DNA of 64,000 bases, from positions 1,067,501 to 1,131,500 of the forward strand of contig NZ_CP102263.1 in NCBI RefSeq assembly GCF_025147485.1. The letters are read 5' to 3'. This document shows, one piece after another, positions 27,968 to 35,559 of the stretch. Position 1 is the first letter of the stretch. Each line of letters opens with the position of its first letter. The DNA comes from Bacteroides uniformis (GTDB lineage Bacteria; Bacteroidota; Bacteroidia; Bacteroidales; Bacteroidaceae). The translations under genes and the position numbers were made by a program. The notes under the pieces were generated by a model. That model was not told the origin of the DNA and ran no database searches. It saw only the letters and a list, made by a program, of their open reading frames with translations.

Positions 27968-29086
27968 TCAAGTCAGCAAGTGATAGACACCGCCCACCAT
28001 TGCCTTGACCACTCCCTTCATCTCCAACTCAAAAAGCAAGGCACTCATCCGGTTGACGGGTATGTCCGCTTCCACCACCATCGCATTGATATGGAGGTCT
28101 CCCTGCCGCATAAGAATACGCACAACGAGCTCCTCCTCTTCCGTCAGTTCCGGGAAGAGATTACGCTGGATACCTTCTGTCCGGGCAGGCTGCTCCGCTA
28201 CGGCCCAGCCCATAATCTGCACAAACTCTTCCGCACTCTGGATAAGGGCGGCCTTGTTGTCGCGTATCAACCGGTTACAACCGATGGAAGATTCGTCCGT
28301 AACACGCCCCGGAACGGCAAAGCAGTCACGATGGTATCCCTCCGCCAACTCTGCAGTGATAAGGGAACCTCCCTTTGCGGCAGACTCCACCACAATGGTA
28401 GCATCACTCATACCCGCCACAATACGGTTGCGGCTGACGAAATTATGCTTGTCCGGATTCGTCCCGGTAAGGAATTCGGTCAACAGTCCGCCTTGTGCCA
28501 GCATGTCGATGGCTGTTTTCCGGTGTACATACGGATAGATGCGGTCCAGTCCGTGAGCAAGGACAGCAACGGTAGGGAGATGATTTGCCAAAGCGGCCTG
28601 ATGGGCATGGATATCTATCCCGTAAGCCAGTCCGCTTACTACCAGCACATCGGGACAAAGAACGGCCAAATCGCGCAGGAAGTCGGCACAGAATTGCTTG
28701 CCGTAATCGGTGGCACGGCGTGTACCTACCATATCGATGACATGCAGGCGGTTGAAATCGGTGTTTCCTTTAAAGAAAAGTACAATCGGCGCATCCTCAC
28801 ATTCGCGCAAGCGGGAAGGGTAAGCCTCATCCTTCAACGTCAGGCAGGAAAGACGATTCTTCTCTACAAACTCCATCTCCTGCTCGGCACGCAGAAAGGC
28901 AGCGGGACAATCAAGAGCCGTCACTACCCCCGGATTCACACCGGGCATGATTTCGGGGAGCTCCTTCCGCCGACTGAATACTTCGGCAGCACTGCCCATA
29001 CCCTCTATTAAACGCTTTGCCCCGATATGTCCTATACCGGGGCAAAGTGTGAGAGCTATGCTGCAAATCCGTTCGTCACTGTTCAT
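27968..29086 (-). CDS. dprA: DNA-processing protein DprA
   Basis: 372 residues, usual length. An N-terminal helix-hairpin-helix-like region (LTLCPGIGHIGAKRLIEG) precedes the Rossmann-like DprA core with VGTRRATDYGKQF, SGLAYGIDIHAHQAAL and VESAAKGGSLITAELA. A winged-helix C-terminal domain (about 305-372) follows. DprA loads RecA on incoming single-stranded DNA in natural transformation. It is last in a leftward group with the thioesterase and U32 genes. The 12-nt gap to the thioesterase stop lies inside a nonamer repeat. Confidence 0.93.
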   Translation of the reverse strand: MNSDERICSIALTLCPGIGHIGAKRLIEGMGSAAEVFSRRKELPEIMPGVNPGVVTALDCPAAFLRAEQEMEFVEKNRLSCLTLKDEAYPSRLRECEDAPIVLFFKGNTDFNRLHVIDMVGTRRATDYGKQFCADFLRDLAVLCPDVLVVSGLAYGIDIHAHQAALANHLPTVAVLAHGLDRIYPYVHRKTAIDMLAQGGLLTEFLTGTNPDKHNFVSRNRIVAGMSDATIVVESAAKGGSLITAELAEGYHRDCFAVPGRVTDESSIGCNRLIRDNKAALIQSAEEFVQIMGWAVAEQPARTEGIQRNLFPELTEEEELVVRILMRQGDLHINAMVVEADIPVNRMSALLFELEMKGVVKAMVGGVYHLLT

Positions 29087-29091
29087 TCCAC

Positions 29092-29120
29092 CACAGATTA
29101 CACAGATTCACACGGATTGA
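29092..29120. repeat. Nonamer repeat (ACAGATTAC type) at a gene junction
   Basis: ACAGATTAC is followed by ACAGATTCA and CACGGATTGA. It spans the gap before dprA and encodes the stop codon and last residues of the thioesterase. Confidence 0.75.
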
Positions 29121-29514
29121 GATAAGGGGCAAAGAGACGGTCGAACAGTTCGCTATCGCTTAACCGTCCGTTCACCACACATACGGTTTCAACTATGCCT
29201 TTGAGACAGACTTTGCCGTCGGAAGCACGGAAGATATCTTGGTAAAAGACGTACTTGATACCCTCCTTCTTCATGTAGAGTTTGGAGACAAACTCGTCAC
29301 CACTCCTCAGGGGAGTCTTGAAAGCCATATTGATACGTGCCACTACCGGGTCTACCCCCTGCTCGTGCAGTCCGGCAAAGCTGACGCCGGCACTCAACAG
29401 AAACTCATGGCGCGTATGCTCCAGATAATGCTGATAATTGGCATTATTGACGATGCCTTGCAGGTCGCATTCATAGTCGCGCACCTTCATGGGAAGTTCA
29501 TAGATATAATTCAT
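29098..29514 (-). CDS. Acyl-CoA thioesterase, hot-dog fold (4HBT-like)
   Basis: 138 residues from the ATG at 29514. The hot-dog signature is MKVRDYECDLQGIVNNANYQHYLEHTRHEFL, with the Asp/Asn-rich active-site loop of 4-hydroxybenzoyl-CoA/YbgC-type thioesterases. It hydrolyses acyl-CoA thioesters; chain preference is unknown. A longer frame from 29568 would overlap the U32 gene and is less likely. The last residues (NPCESV) and stop are encoded by a dispersed repeat, so the natural C-terminus was probably altered. Confidence 0.82.
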   Translation of the reverse strand: MNYIYELPMKVRDYECDLQGIVNNANYQHYLEHTRHEFLLSAGVSFAGLHEQGVDPVVARINMAFKTPLRSGDEFVSKLYMKKEGIKYVFYQDIFRASDGKVCLKGIVETVCVVNGRLSDSELFDRLFAPYLNPCESV

Positions 29515-29545
29515 ATTTACTATTGGACTATTTACTATTTGATAC
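29515..29545 (-). repeat. A/T-rich AATAGTAAAT repeats before the thioesterase start
   Basis: On the reverse strand AATAGTAAAT-like units repeat up to the ATG at 29514. They resemble the heptamer repeats before frdA, purD and znuA. Confidence 0.55.
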
Positions 29546-30838
29546 TTAGCCACGTTGTTTCTCCACATCCAAGCCTTTGAACTTCTTCAGTTCCTCTACG
29601 CTGACCAGCTTGTAGAGTTTGTCACTGGGACGTATTTTCACCGATTTCATCGAGAAATGCTGGCCTTTCTTTACAGTCTGCACGGGTTTCAAATCGACGC
29701 GTGCCTCGTCCAAAGTGACGAATTCGGCACCCGTTGTGGGACCCGTAATCAGCAACTTGTCGCCTACGCTCACTTCGGCTGCTTCTACCAGGAACTCTGC
29801 CACACCGATGTTTGAGAAGTAGCGGATGCCCTTACCCACATAGATTTTACGTTCCGTAGCGGCAGAGCCGTAGTTCTTGGTCCATTCGCCCAAGCGTTGT
29901 CCCAGGTAGTAGCCGTCCCAGAAACCACGATTGAAGACCGTCTTCAAACGTTCGTCCCACCGGGCAATTTTCTCATCGGTGAATGTATCGTCCAGATAGG
30001 AACGGATGGCTTCTTTGTAACACTCCACTACCGTGCGCACGTACTCGGGTCCGCGGGCACGTCCTTCTATTTTGAAAACACGAACACCTGCATCCAGCAT
30101 CTTGTTCATGAAGTGGATAGTTTTTAAGTCTTTGGGGGACATGATGTATTGGTTGTCCACCTCCAATTCCACATCCGTCTCCTTGTCGCGCACCGTATAA
30201 CTACGGCGGCATACCTGCATGCAGGCACCGCGGTTGGCGGAGTGGTTCATTTCATGCAATGAGAGATAACACTTTCCGCTGACTGCCATGCAAAGCGCAC
30301 CGTGGCAGAACATCTCTATACGTATCTGCTCTCCACTGGGACCGCAGATATTCTCCTCACGGATATGTCGGTAGATTTCTGCCACCTGCTCCAAATTCAG
30401 CTCACGCGCCAGCACCACCACATCGGCAAACTGCGCATAGAAGCGCAGGGCTTCCACGTTGCTGATGTTGAGCTGTGTGCTGAGGTGTACCTCCTGCCCT
30501 ATCTGCCGGGCATAGCTCATCACTGCCACATCAGCGGCAATGACTGCCGAGATGCCTGCCGCCTTTGCCGCATCTACAATGGTACGCATCAGCGGAATGT
30601 CATGGTCGTATATAATGGTATTGACGGTGAGGTAGCTCTTCATGCCATGTTCGTCGCACGTCCGGGCTATTTCCCGCAAATCGTCGATAGTGAAGGTATT
30701 TGCCGAACGGGCACGCATGTTCAGGTTCTCGATACCGAAATAGATGGAGTCGGCACCTGCTTGTATGGCTGCTGCGAGAGATTCGCGCGAGCCTACCGGT
30801 GCCATGATTTCGAAGTCACTGATTGAGTGTTTCATCAT
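29546..30838 (-). CDS. U32-family peptidase-like protein (YegQ/TrhP-type)
   Basis: 430 residues from the ATG at 30838 (30835 is also possible); the long upstream extension overlaps dusB and is rejected. A TIM-barrel start (FEIMAPVGSRESLAAAIQAGADSIYFG) is followed by the U32 signature with EMFCHGALCMAVSGKCYLS and RGACMQVCRR. These cysteines probably bind an iron-sulfur cluster. The C-terminal beta-barrel (about 335-430) is like that of YegQ. Relatives act in prephenate-dependent hydroxylation of tRNA U34 (TrhP) or rRNA (RlhA) rather than as proteases. It is divergent from dusB, another tRNA modification gene. Confidence 0.82.
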   Translation of the reverse strand: MMKHSISDFEIMAPVGSRESLAAAIQAGADSIYFGIENLNMRARSANTFTIDDLREIARTCDEHGMKSYLTVNTIIYDHDIPLMRTIVDAAKAAGISAVIAADVAVMSYARQIGQEVHLSTQLNISNVEALRFYAQFADVVVLARELNLEQVAEIYRHIREENICGPSGEQIRIEMFCHGALCMAVSGKCYLSLHEMNHSANRGACMQVCRRSYTVRDKETDVELEVDNQYIMSPKDLKTIHFMNKMLDAGVRVFKIEGRARGPEYVRTVVECYKEAIRSYLDDTFTDEKIARWDERLKTVFNRGFWDGYYLGQRLGEWTKNYGSAATERKIYVGKGIRYFSNIGVAEFLVEAAEVSVGDKLLITGPTTGAEFVTLDEARVDLKPVQTVKKGQHFSMKSVKIRPSDKLYKLVSVEELKKFKGLDVEKQRG

Positions 30839-30859
30839 TTCTTTTTGAATTAGAGTATG

Positions 30860-30867
30860 CAAAGGTA
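30860..30867 (-). promoter_or_regulatory. -7 promoter element for the U32 gene
   Basis: Reverse-strand TACCTTTG, 21 nt from the start codon. Confidence 0.6.
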
Positions 30868-30879
30868 GGCTTTTTTCTG

Positions 30880-30887
30880 TACTTTTG
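30880..30887 (+). promoter_or_regulatory. -7 promoter element for dusB
   Basis: TACTTTTG, 20 nt before the dusB ATG. It lies only 12 nt from the opposing U32 element, so the two promoters overlap back to back. Confidence 0.6.
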
Positions 30888-30907
30888 CGGACAAATCCGC
30901 TTAGATT

Positions 30908-31888
30908 ATGAAGATTAAAGATATAGACCTGGGCCCACGCCCCGTATTCCTCGCCCCGATGGAGGACGTCACCGACCCTGCTTTCCGCCTGATGTGCAAG
31001 CACTTCGGAGCAGACATGGTATATACCGAGTTCGTTTCTGCCGATGCCTTGATACGCTCCGTAGGCAAGACCCAGCAGAAACTGAACATCAGCGATGAAG
31101 AGCGGCCCGTAGCCATACAGATATACGGACGGGACACCGCCACCATGGTAGAAGCCGCCCGCATTGTGGAGCAGGCACATCCGGACACGCTGGACATCAA
31201 CTTCGGCTGCCCCGTGAAGCGCGTTGCCGGCAAGGGTGCCGGTGCCGGTATGCTACAGAACATTCCGCTGATGCTGGAAATCACCCGTGCCGTGGTAGAT
31301 GCCGTGAAGATTCCCGTCACCGTGAAGACCCGCCTGGGCTGGGATGCCAACAGTAAAATCATCGTAGACCTTGCCGAGCAGTTGCAGGACTGCGGCATTG
31401 CCGCCCTCACCATCCACGGCCGTACCCGCGCCCAGATGTATACCGGCGAGGCGGACTGGACACTTATCGGCGAGGTGAAAAAGAACCCACGCATGCACAT
31501 TCCCATCATCGGCAACGGTGATATCACCACTCCCCAACGGGCCAAAGAATGCTTCGACCTCTACGGTGTGGACGCCATCATGATAGGCCGTGCCAGCTTC
31601 GGCCGCCCGTGGTTCTTTAAGGAAGTGAAGCATTATTTGGAGACGGGCGAAGAACTCCCTCCGCCGAGTTCCGAATGGCGGCTGAACGTACTCCGCCAGG
31701 AAGTGGAAGACAGCGTCAACCTGCTGGATGAACGACGGGGCATACTGCACGTGCGCCGCCACCTGGCAGCAAGCCCGCTCTTCAAAGGGATTCCCAATTT
31801 CCGCGACACCCGGATAGCCATGCTGCGGGCAGAGACGAAGGAGGAACTGTACCGCATCTTCGAAGAGATAGAACCGTTGCTGCCATAG
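30908..31888 (+). CDS. dusB: tRNA-dihydrouridine synthase
   Basis: 326 residues. The FMN-binding TIM barrel starts with FLAPMEDVTDPAFRLMCKHFGADMVYTEFVSADAL. The catalytic cysteine is in DINFGCPVKRV near residue 101. ALTIHGRTRAQMYTGEADW and IGNGDI complete the FMN and substrate motifs. It reduces uridine to dihydrouridine in the D-loop of tRNA using NADPH. Monocistronic; followed by about 165 nt of plain sequence and then a hairpin array. Confidence 0.92.
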   Translation: MKIKDIDLGPRPVFLAPMEDVTDPAFRLMCKHFGADMVYTEFVSADALIRSVGKTQQKLNISDEERPVAIQIYGRDTATMVEAARIVEQAHPDTLDINFGCPVKRVAGKGAGAGMLQNIPLMLEITRAVVDAVKIPVTVKTRLGWDANSKIIVDLAEQLQDCGIAALTIHGRTRAQMYTGEADWTLIGEVKKNPRMHIPIIGNGDITTPQRAKECFDLYGVDAIMIGRASFGRPWFFKEVKHYLETGEELPPPSSEWRLNVLRQEVEDSVNLLDERRGILHVRRHLAASPLFKGIPNFRDTRIAMLRAETKEELYRIFEEIEPLLP

Positions 31889-32053
31889 GAGAAAACCGCA
31901 TACGATTTTTACCATCGAGTCCGATACTTGAGCAATCATCCTCACGCCCCTTCTTGAATAGCTTCTGAGAGGGGGGGAGTATTCAGACGCAGATGACACG
32001 CTTTGTTGCCATCCGCATAACTCACTGTCTGTCAGCAAGAAATTTTGCCAACC

Positions 32054-32163
32054 ACTTGCCTTGCCCTTGGCAAACTTTTGCCATGCCTATGGCAAAGTTT
32101 TGCCAACGCGGTGGCAAAGCCTTGCCAATGGGAAGGCAAAACCTTGCCAACAAGGAGGCAAGA
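32054..32163. repeat. Five hairpin units of exactly 22 nt (TTGCC-N8-GGCAA)
   Basis: Units at 32054-32075, 32076-32097, 32098-32119, 32120-32141 and 32142-32163. Each has the plan 2 nt, TTGCC, N8, GGCAA, 2 nt; the central eight bases vary. Unit 2 has a perfect 8-bp stem (TTTGCCAT with ATGGCAAA). Half-units extend to about 32035. Confidence 0.92.
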
Positions 32164-32247
32164 AAAAAACATTGTTTCTTTGGCAGAAAGAAACAAGTCC
32201 CTATATTCGTCTTCCCAAGAAAGAAAGAATCCCATAAATATGTCTTT

Positions 32248-32373
32248 ATGAAAAAGAAAAAACTGCTCAAACAGCTCATCGTAAACTTCCAGCATTCACT
32301 TCCGGCAGAAGTTTATCCGCGTACATTGGTATTGCCCACAGACAGTGGAAAGATAATCACCGTGCCCGACTAG
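32248..32373 (+). pseudogene. Remnant of the N-terminus of an AAA-type ATPase (tentative)
   Basis: A 41-residue frame begins MKKKKLLKQLIVNFQ and continues with EVYPRTLVLPTDSGKIITVP. This is like the N-terminus of Bacteroides DUF4143-type ATP-binding proteins, in which a G-x-R-R-x-G-K-[ST] Walker loop follows directly. Here a stop replaces it at 32371, and the next gene on the other strand starts its stop codon at 32370. The gene therefore appears truncated. The family assignment is from memory and tentative. Confidence 0.4.
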
Positions 32374-33335
32374 CGGAACATCGGCTGCGCAAACCATCGC
32401 TTGAACATCCACGTGGCCAGGATATAAATGCCGAAAGCCGATACGAAACCCACGATAGAGTCTATCAGGTAATGTGCCTGGATATAGACCGTAGCCCCGC
32501 ACAACAGCAGATAGAAAGGAAACAAGCAGGCAAACAGACGCTTGCTGCCACGCCATGCCATAATCATCAGTACCGTAGACATTCCGACGTGCGAACTGGG
32601 AAAAGCAGCCGTGGGGCGCTCACCCACCTGCTGGGAACTCTCCACCAGGTTGTAGAAGAAGCCGTGCTCATAGCCCGGACCGGGAAGAAGTTCCTGATGG
32701 TGATGGAAATAGTCACCGATGGACGGGAAGATACCTTGCGCCACATGGTCGCTTCCAATGGCGGGGAAGTAGAACTGCGGCCCGGCAACGGGGACGAAAA
32801 TATAAATAAGGTAATAGATGAAGAAAGCGGTGACGATGACGAACGAAACCTTCTCGAAAAGGTCGAAACGATAAAGGAAATACCACACCACCACCAGCAG
32901 AATCATCGGATAATAGAAGAAGTATCCCATATTGAACGGCTCGCTCACCCACATCTGCGGAAACCTTTCACAGAACCACACAGCAGGCTGTCCACCAAAC
33001 ATCCACTGCTCCACCGACGCGAACACGTGGTCGAGATTGGGGAATATCCGGTTGAACTCAAAGGTGTCGGGATACCAATAGGAAAGCAGTGACATCTGGA
33101 TGGCTATGCGCACAAAGGCAGAGAACTTGCAGGGTGCCAGCCGGTAAAGATACATCAACAGGAACGTCATACCCGCAATGACAACACGGTCTGCAAGCAT
33201 CTGCACCGGATGATCCATTTCCTGAAAAAGAAACAGAATGAGAATGGAAGTCAGCAAATTGTATATCAGCGTAATCTTCTCTACCGCAAAAAGCCCCTTA
33301 CGGGTTTCTACCCTTTTAAATAAATCTAAAGCCAT
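32370..33335 (-). CDS. PAP2/Aur1-like membrane lipid phosphotransferase or phosphatase
   Basis: 321 residues with about eight hydrophobic helices. The catalytic pair of the PAP2_3/Aur1-type family is present: FPSSHVGMS (motif C2) and IQAHYLIDSIVG (motif C3). An upstream GPGYEHGFFYNLV segment is in the region of C1. Aur1-like enzymes transfer phospho-headgroups between lipids, for example to ceramide; others are phosphatases. Its start overlaps the stop of the SDR gene by 10 nt, implying coupled translation. Headgroup and acceptor are unknown. Confidence 0.72.
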   Translation of the reverse strand: MALDLFKRVETRKGLFAVEKITLIYNLLTSILILFLFQEMDHPVQMLADRVVIAGMTFLLMYLYRLAPCKFSAFVRIAIQMSLLSYWYPDTFEFNRIFPNLDHVFASVEQWMFGGQPAVWFCERFPQMWVSEPFNMGYFFYYPMILLVVVWYFLYRFDLFEKVSFVIVTAFFIYYLIYIFVPVAGPQFYFPAIGSDHVAQGIFPSIGDYFHHHQELLPGPGYEHGFFYNLVESSQQVGERPTAAFPSSHVGMSTVLMIMAWRGSKRLFACLFPFYLLLCGATVYIQAHYLIDSIVGFVSAFGIYILATWMFKRWFAQPMFR

Positions 33336-34333
33336 CCCTTATCCTTATACCAGGCAATGGTTTCCTTTACACCCCGTTCCAGGTCGTACTCAGGACTGAA
33401 GCCCAGTTCCTCGACGGCCGGCGTGATGTCACACTGCCAGTTGCGTTGTTTCATTATTCTATACTTGTCCGAATTGAGCGTACTGGTCTTGTTCTGCCGC
33501 TTCGCCCAAAATTCAGCGAGCAAAGATACGACTTTCAATACAATTAACGGACATCTCAGGCGAATAACAAACGGATTGCCCAATTCTTTCCTTATCAAAT
33601 CGGAAAAAGCACGGCTGCTATACACCTTCCCGTCAGCCAGGAAATAGGCGCGGCGGGACACCTGCTTCTCTATCCCGAGGAAGACGGCCTGCACGATATC
33701 CTTTACATATACAAACGTCAAGTCCTGGCGGCAGAAGCCTACAGAAAAGTCCGTATGCTGCCGGATGGACTTTGCCATAAGATAATAATCCTTCTCACGC
33801 GGCCCGTATACACCCGTCGGCCGGTAGATGACGTAGGGGAAACCCGGAATACTCTGCAAATAAAGTTCTGTTTTCAGTTTACTGAGTCCGTAAGCGGTAT
33901 TGGGTGAAGGGGGGTCACTCTCCATAATCGGGTCGTAGGTCCTCTCGCGTACCGGGCCGAACACACTCAGCGTACTGATGAAGATAAACTGCTTGGGAAT
34001 CATGTTCAGCTCCCTCAGCGTATCGATGAAGTATTTGGTCTGCAGATAATTCACCAAATCGAATTCGTTCTTGTCCACACACTTCGTCACACCGGCACAA
34101 TGGACAATATAATCAAACTTATTGTAGGTCCCTTTATGTCCCGAGAGTTGTGCCCTCAGTTCATTGGGGTGCGCAAAGTCCAGTTCGAGGAAATGTATCT
34201 TGCGGTCACGCAGATACTCGCGGCTGCTGGACGAACGTACACCCGCCCACACACCGAACTTGCGCTTCAACGCCTCCTCCACGATGAAACTTCCGATAAA
34301 TCCGCTTGCTCCTGTAATTAAAATCGATTCCAC
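33326..34333 (-). CDS. NAD-dependent epimerase/dehydratase-family reductase
   Basis: 335 residues of extended SDR type. The nucleotide motif is ITGASGFIGSF at residues 5-15 and the catalytic pair is YGLSK (YxxxK). The overall sequence resembles dihydroflavonol reductase-like proteins. From memory, the Bacteroides 3-ketosphinganine reductase (BT_0972) is of this type. With the coupled Aur1-like gene this suggests sphingolipid synthesis, an inference to be tested by alignment. The upstream CDF gene ends 61 nt away on the same strand. Confidence 0.72.
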   Translation of the reverse strand: MESILITGASGFIGSFIVEEALKRKFGVWAGVRSSSSREYLRDRKIHFLELDFAHPNELRAQLSGHKGTYNKFDYIVHCAGVTKCVDKNEFDLVNYLQTKYFIDTLRELNMIPKQFIFISTLSVFGPVRERTYDPIMESDPPSPNTAYGLSKLKTELYLQSIPGFPYVIYRPTGVYGPREKDYYLMAKSIRQHTDFSVGFCRQDLTFVYVKDIVQAVFLGIEKQVSRRAYFLADGKVYSSRAFSDLIRKELGNPFVIRLRCPLIVLKVVSLLAEFWAKRQNKTSTLNSDKYRIMKQRNWQCDITPAVEELGFSPEYDLERGVKETIAWYKDKGWL

Positions 34334-34394
34334 TTCTTCAGTTACAAATTACTAATTACTTTTCATCCGGTCCGTCACCTTGACGCTCCTTGTG

Positions 34395-35333
34395 TTACTC
34401 TGTCGCCTCGTTACTCTTCTTCACCGGCTCCACATGGATGCTGACCAGTGTTCCTTTGCCGAACTGCCTTTTCAGCTTGTTCTCCACCGCCGTTGCCGTC
34501 TCGTGAGCTTCCTCCAGCGAGATGCTGCCATCCATACGCACATGCACCTCAATGGCACAATAACTGCCGATGCGGCGCGTACGAAGGTGATGCGGCGAGC
34601 TGATACCGGGAAAAGAGAGAATCGTCTTCAGTATCTCATCCTCCACCTCGGCAGGCAATGATTTCTCCAACAGTTCGTCCACACACGGTATCAACAACTG
34701 CACAGCCACCTTCATAATGAAAAAGCTGACAATAACCGCTGCCACCGGGTCCAGCACCCGCCAATGGTCACCCAAAAGAATGGCGCCACCTATACCCGCT
34801 GCCGTGCCTATGGACGAAAACGCGTCACTCCGGTGATGCCAGGCATTGGCAACAACCGCCTGCGAATTCAACTTCCTGCCCTTGAATACGGTATATTGAT
34901 AAAGCACTTCCTTGAAAACGATGGATACCAATGCAGCCACCAGTGCCAGTATACCGGGTTCCTGCAGAGAGCCGCCTTGCAGGAAGCGGTAAATGGAGGA
35001 AGCCCCGTTCCAGAAAATGCCGAATCCCACAAACAACAGAAAAATACCGATAATGGCAGTTGCCAGCGTCTCGTACTTGCCATGACCGTAATCGTGTCCT
35101 TCATCTTCGGGCTTTGCCGAAATGCGCACAAAAACAATGACAATAATATCTGTAATGAAATCCGACAAAGAATGTACCGCATCCGCCAGCATGGCGGCAC
35201 TGTGACCTACAATACCTGCAAAGAATTTGAAGACAAGCAAGAGAAAGTTTACCACACTTCCCACAACCGTCACCCGGTAAATGTCTTTTTCCCGTGTGGC
35301 ATCTGCTTTTTTGTTCAGAGTTTGCATTTCCAT
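34395..35333 (-). CDS. Cation diffusion facilitator (CDF) transporter
   Basis: 312 residues from the ATG at 35333 (35327 is also possible). The earlier in-frame ATGs at 35522-35394 precede the probable promoter. Six membrane helices carry metal-site motifs MLADAVHSLSDFITD and AWHHRSDAFSS. The cytoplasmic C-terminal ferredoxin-like domain includes HVRMDGSISLEEAHE. CDF proteins export Zn2+, Fe2+ or Mn2+ in exchange for H+. The metal is not determined by these motifs alone. The reverse-strand -7 element TATATTTG is at 35375-35382. Confidence 0.87.
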   Translation of the reverse strand: MEMQTLNKKADATREKDIYRVTVVGSVVNFLLLVFKFFAGIVGHSAAMLADAVHSLSDFITDIIVIVFVRISAKPEDEGHDYGHGKYETLATAIIGIFLLFVGFGIFWNGASSIYRFLQGGSLQEPGILALVAALVSIVFKEVLYQYTVFKGRKLNSQAVVANAWHHRSDAFSSIGTAAGIGGAILLGDHWRVLDPVAAVIVSFFIMKVAVQLLIPCVDELLEKSLPAEVEDEILKTILSFPGISSPHHLRTRRIGSYCAIEVHVRMDGSISLEEAHETATAVENKLKRQFGKGTLVSIHVEPVKKSNEATE

Positions 35334-35374
35334 CTGCTTTTCGTCTAAGGTACAGCCTATCTTCACTTTGTGTG

Positions 35375-35382
35375 CAAATATA
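35375..35382 (-). promoter_or_regulatory. -7 promoter element for the CDF gene
   Basis: Reverse-strand TATATTTG. Transcription starting near 35368 excludes upstream ATGs as starts. Confidence 0.5.
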
Positions 35383-35500
35383 GTACATAAATCCATTACA
35401 ATCTGTCGTTCCTTCATTATTTTCAATAGAATGATAATATTTTGAAGTCTGAGTGAACGAAGGAACGTATTTATTTGTTTACTTTGCAAGAGGTAATCAC

Positions 35501-35530
35501 CACAGATTACACAGATTGACACAGAATCTC
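35501..35530. repeat. Nonamer repeat upstream of rnr
   Basis: CACAGATTAC, ACAGATTGAC and ACAGAATCTC in tandem. Same family as at 29092 and 2273. It probably lies in the rnr leader. Confidence 0.7.
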
Positions 35531-35559
35531 TATTTATACATAAAATACATCATAACATT

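Noticed and set aside
30839..31180. N-terminal extension of the U32 protein
   Set aside because: It overlaps dusB and the U32 promoter lies inside it; the ATG at 30838 begins the family core.
32054..32163. CRISPR-like array
   Set aside because: Units are contiguous 22-nt hairpins without unique spacers of 30 nt or so, and there are no cas genes.
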